A stretch of DNA of 6,684 bases. Origin: an uncultured Enterorhabdus sp. (GTDB taxonomy: Bacteria > Actinomycetota > Coriobacteriia > Coriobacteriales > Eggerthellaceae). Of the stretch, positions 4,855 through 6,684 are shown piece after piece. The notes under the pieces were generated by a model. It ran no database searches. It saw nothing but the letters and a program-made list of their open reading frames with translations, and was not told where the DNA came from. Positions within the stretch are counted from its first letter, which is position 1. Each line of letters starts with the position of its first letter. The DNA is taken from positions 1-6,684 of the forward strand of contig CANSES010000043.1 of assembly GCA_947645965.1 (NCBI GenBank), written 5' to 3'. The translations under genes and the position numbers were made by a program.

Positions 4855-6261
4855 ATGGACGCACAGGTTTTCAACAAGGCCATCGATCAGTACATCGACG
4901 AGCATTGGGAGGAGATCGTCGACGACATAGCCCGCATGGTGGAGGTTCCCAGCTTCGAGGAGCTGGACGAGGCTGCCCCGGGCGCTCCCTTCGGCCCCGG
5001 CCCGCGCGCGGCGCTGTCGCAGATTCTCGCCATCGCCGACCGCATGGGCTTCGAGACCACCGACGTCGACGGCTATATGGGATTCGCCGACTTCAAGGGC
5101 GCGACCGATACGCAGGTGGGCATCATCGGCCACGTCGATGTGGTGCCGGCGGGCCCTGGCTGGCACTTCGACCCCTTCACCGTCACGCTCAAGGACGGCT
5201 ACCTCATGGGCCGCGGAACGCTGGACGACAAGGGCCCGGTGGTGGTCACGCTGTGGGCGCTCAAGTTCTGGAAGGACCTGGGTGTCACGTTCCCCTACAC
5301 CACGCGCTTCCTGTTCGGCGTGAACGAGGAGACGGGAATGGGTGACGTGCCCTATTACCGCGAGCGCTACGCTGATCCGGCGTTTCTGTTCACGCCCGAT
5401 GCCGAGTTCCCCGTGTGTTACGGCGAGAAGGGCGGCTTCGACGCCACTATCACCAGCAAGCCCCTTGACGGCAGGGTGATCGTCGAACTGACGGGCGGCG
5501 CGGCCACTAACGCCGTGCCCGGAACCGCAAGCGCTCTCGTACGCGCGGACGCGGCGGAGCTGCCCGCTGCCGAGCGCATCACCGTCACGCCGGAGGGCGA
5601 CGGGCTTGCGCGCATCGAGGCTGTGGGGAAGAGCGCCCACGCTGCCACGCCGGAGACCGGCGTCAACGCCATCGGGGTGCTTGTGGACTACCTGCTGGCG
5701 AATGGCCTGTGCAGCGCCGACGAGCGCGCCTTCCTGGAGTTCGATCAGAAGCTGCTCGGTCACACGGATGGCTCCGGCGTGGGGCTGGCCTGCTCGGACG
5801 AGTACTTCGGCCCGCTGACCGTCATCGGCGGCACCATCGCGCTTGAGGACGGACGCATCGTGCAGACCATGGACAGCCGCTGGCCCACGTCCACCACGCC
5901 CGAGGGCATCACGAAGGCCGTCACCTCGCTCACCGACCCCATCGGCGCCACCTTCGAGAACACGCTGCTGATGGATCCGTTCCTGGTGAAGCCGGAATCC
6001 CCGCAGATCCAGGCGCTGCTGGGTGCGTATCGCGAGGTCACGGGCGACGAGGAGCGTCAGCCCTTCACCATAGGCGGCGGCACCTACGCGCGCGAGTTCA
6101 CGAGCGGCGCCAGCTTCGGTCCCGAGCGCACCTGGCAGAAGCAGCCCGACTGGGTAGGCGGCATGCACGGCCCCGACGAGGGCATCAGCGAAGAGGATCT
6201 GAAGACGGCCCTGAAGGTATACGCCCTGGCCCTCGACAAGCTGAACGCCATCAAACTGTAG
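4855..6261 (+). CDS. pepV: Dipeptidase PepV (M20 family di-metal peptidase)
   Basis: A 468-residue cytosolic enzyme, close to the usual 470 or so of PepV. It hydrolyses dipeptides, and often carnosine-like substrates, using two zinc or manganese ions, and so finishes peptide breakdown to free amino acids. M20 metal and catalytic residues are visible in order: His93 and Asp95 in [12 protein letters not shown], Asp124 in [10 protein letters not shown], Glu158 (base) and Glu159 in VNEETG, Asp182 in TPDAEFPV, His262 in [11 protein letters not shown] of the lid domain, and His438 in GGMHGPDE near the C-terminus. GGGTYAREF (407-415) is the PepV-type substrate-carboxylate region. The catalytic domain is therefore split around a lid domain at about 190-380. 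No signal peptide is present. It is a single-gene unit; no intrinsic terminator is seen after the stop. The subfamily is well supported; exact substrate range is not. Confidence 0.93.
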   Translation: MDAQVFNKAIDQYIDEHWEEIVDDIARMVEVPSFEELDEAAPGAPFGPGPRAALSQILAIADRMGFETTDVDGYMGFADFKGATDTQVGIIGHVDVVPAGPGWHFDPFTVTLKDGYLMGRGTLDDKGPVVVTLWALKFWKDLGVTFPYTTRFLFGVNEETGMGDVPYYRERYADPAFLFTPDAEFPVCYGEKGGFDATITSKPLDGRVIVELTGGAATNAVPGTASALVRADAAELPAAERITVTPEGDGLARIEAVGKSAHAATPETGVNAIGVLVDYLLANGLCSADERAFLEFDQKLLGHTDGSGVGLACSDEYFGPLTVIGGTIALEDGRIVQTMDSRWPTSTTPEGITKAVTSLTDPIGATFENTLLMDPFLVKPESPQIQALLGAYREVTGDEERQPFTIGGGTYAREFTSGASFGPERTWQKQPDWVGGMHGPDEGISEEDLKTALKVYALALDKLNAIKL

Positions 6262-6684
6262 CGGAGCCGAGCGCGGAAGCAGGAGGCGCAGCCCCGCGCC
6301 CGCAGATGCGGACAGCAGGCGGGGCGTGCGGCTCCCGGTGGGGCTGTGGGTAGACGTGTGTGAGGCTGCGGACGGCTGGCCTTCACCTTGGGCGCAGGCA
6401 TGCGGACGGCGGGCGGGGCGTGCGAGCCGTTGGCCTTCGCCCAGGCGAGGGAGGCGTGCGCGGATGGGTGAGCCGCTTCCGCACGGCGCTAGCCGGCGCG
6501 CGGCTCCCCTGGGCGGGCCGCGCAGGCTCCCGGCGAGACTGCGGGCAGGCGTGCGATCTCGTGGACGGCCCACCTTCGCTCAGGCGGGGGCGTGCGGACA
6601 GCGGACGGCGGCGCGGCTCCCGGTAGGATCGCGGGCAGATGCGGGTGCGGGCAGGCAAGTCGTCCGCAAGGGGCTCTGGCTCGC
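6262..6684. other. Non-coding tail after pepV
   Basis: Apart from the degenerate repeats, I find no gene, promoter or terminator. A 5-bp hairpin, GGCGC (6285-6289) with GCGCC (6296-6300), is not followed by T residues. Open frames here are Arg/Gly/Pro-rich on both strands, lack ribosome sites and follow the repeat pattern, so they are taken as chance. Confidence 0.6.
6300..6655. repeat. Degenerate GC-rich tandem repeats, period about 90-100 bp
   Basis: The 420-base stretch after pepV has no recognisable gene but is built of related blocks. Block A: 6305-6330 and 6399-6424 match at 23 of 26 bases (TGCGGAC...GGCGGGGCGTGCG), with a weaker third at about 6591. Block B: three 29-base copies at 6330-6358, 6525-6553 and 6615-6643 share GGCTCCCGG and a following G-rich half with GGG.AG; a partial fourth starts at 6502. 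Block C: about 6367-6398 and 6559-6590 share GGACGGC and a CCTTC core. Steps are 94 bases (A1 to A2), 195 (B1 to B2, about two periods) and 90 (B2 to B3), implying about four units. The array may continue past the window. The + strand is markedly G-rich. Confidence 0.6.

Noticed and set aside
4434..4883. Open frames through the tRNA-Leu gene giving RMAEWQTRRSQ-type peptides
   Set aside because: These are the familiar false translations of tRNA-Leu; the stem structure and CCA end show an RNA gene.
4723..6573. 616-residue open frame on the - strand opposite pepV
   Set aside because: It is antisense to a clear PepV with all M20 residues. Its translation is Arg/Gly/Ala/Leu/His-rich with no recognisable domain, a usual by-product of GC-rich coding DNA.
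6360..6626. 88-residue + strand frame in the terminal repeats
   Set aside because: Its Arg/Gly-rich translation follows the tandem repeat pattern and lacks start signals.
6300..6655. CRISPR array in the terminal region
   Set aside because: The 29-base blocks are diverged and unevenly spaced (195 and 90 bases), and the intervening DNA is itself repetitive instead of unique spacers.

Overview
This GC-rich window carries five protein-coding genes, all on the + strand, and one tRNA gene on the - strand. Third codon positions are strongly G/C biased, starts are ATG with strong AAGGAGG-type ribosome sites, and visible -10 boxes often lack a good -35. The gene set is a PepV-type M20 dipeptidase, a DhnA/archaeal-type class I aldolase, a YtxH protein beside a PRC-barrel protein, and a chromosomal parS. 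Together these suggest a high-GC Gram-positive, most plausibly an anaerobic gut actinobacterium of the Coriobacteriia (Eggerthellaceae, Collinsella or Olsenella relatives). That placement is inferred from style and content, not from a marker gene.

Layout: 1-130 is a leader with a TATAAT box. 131-2742 is a probable three-gene operon. It encodes a YtxH-type membrane-anchored helical protein with 11-residue repeats, a PRC-barrel protein with a repeat-bearing acidic and helical tail, and a DedA/TVP38-type VTT membrane protein whose start overlaps the stop of the PRC gene (ATGA). Two hairpins lie between the first two genes. 2743-3092 is intergenic and holds a 152-bp element bounded by perfect 27-bp inverted repeats, followed by the aldolase leader. 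3093-4040 is the aldolase, closed by a strong intrinsic terminator. 4101-4854 has no credible protein gene. It holds a near-consensus parS site, a decayed duplicate of the tRNA-Leu 3' half with its flank, the intact tRNA-Leu(CAA) with its own promoter, and the pepV leader. 4855-6261 is pepV. From about 6300 to the window end is non-coding, GC-rich DNA made of degenerate tandem repeats with a period of roughly 90-100 bp.

How the genes may work together: the first three look like one envelope-associated unit, with a membrane-anchored amphipathic helix protein, a soluble PRC-barrel protein with matching Ala-rich helices, and an integral membrane protein of a family linked to lipid scrambling or transport. 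No function is proven for the trio. The aldolase (central carbon metabolism) and PepV (dipeptide breakdown) look like independent housekeeping transcription units. The most unusual signals are outside the genes: the inverted-repeat element, the isolated parS, the tRNA remnant and the terminal repeat array. The repeated peptide motifs in the PRC protein tail are the most unusual protein feature.
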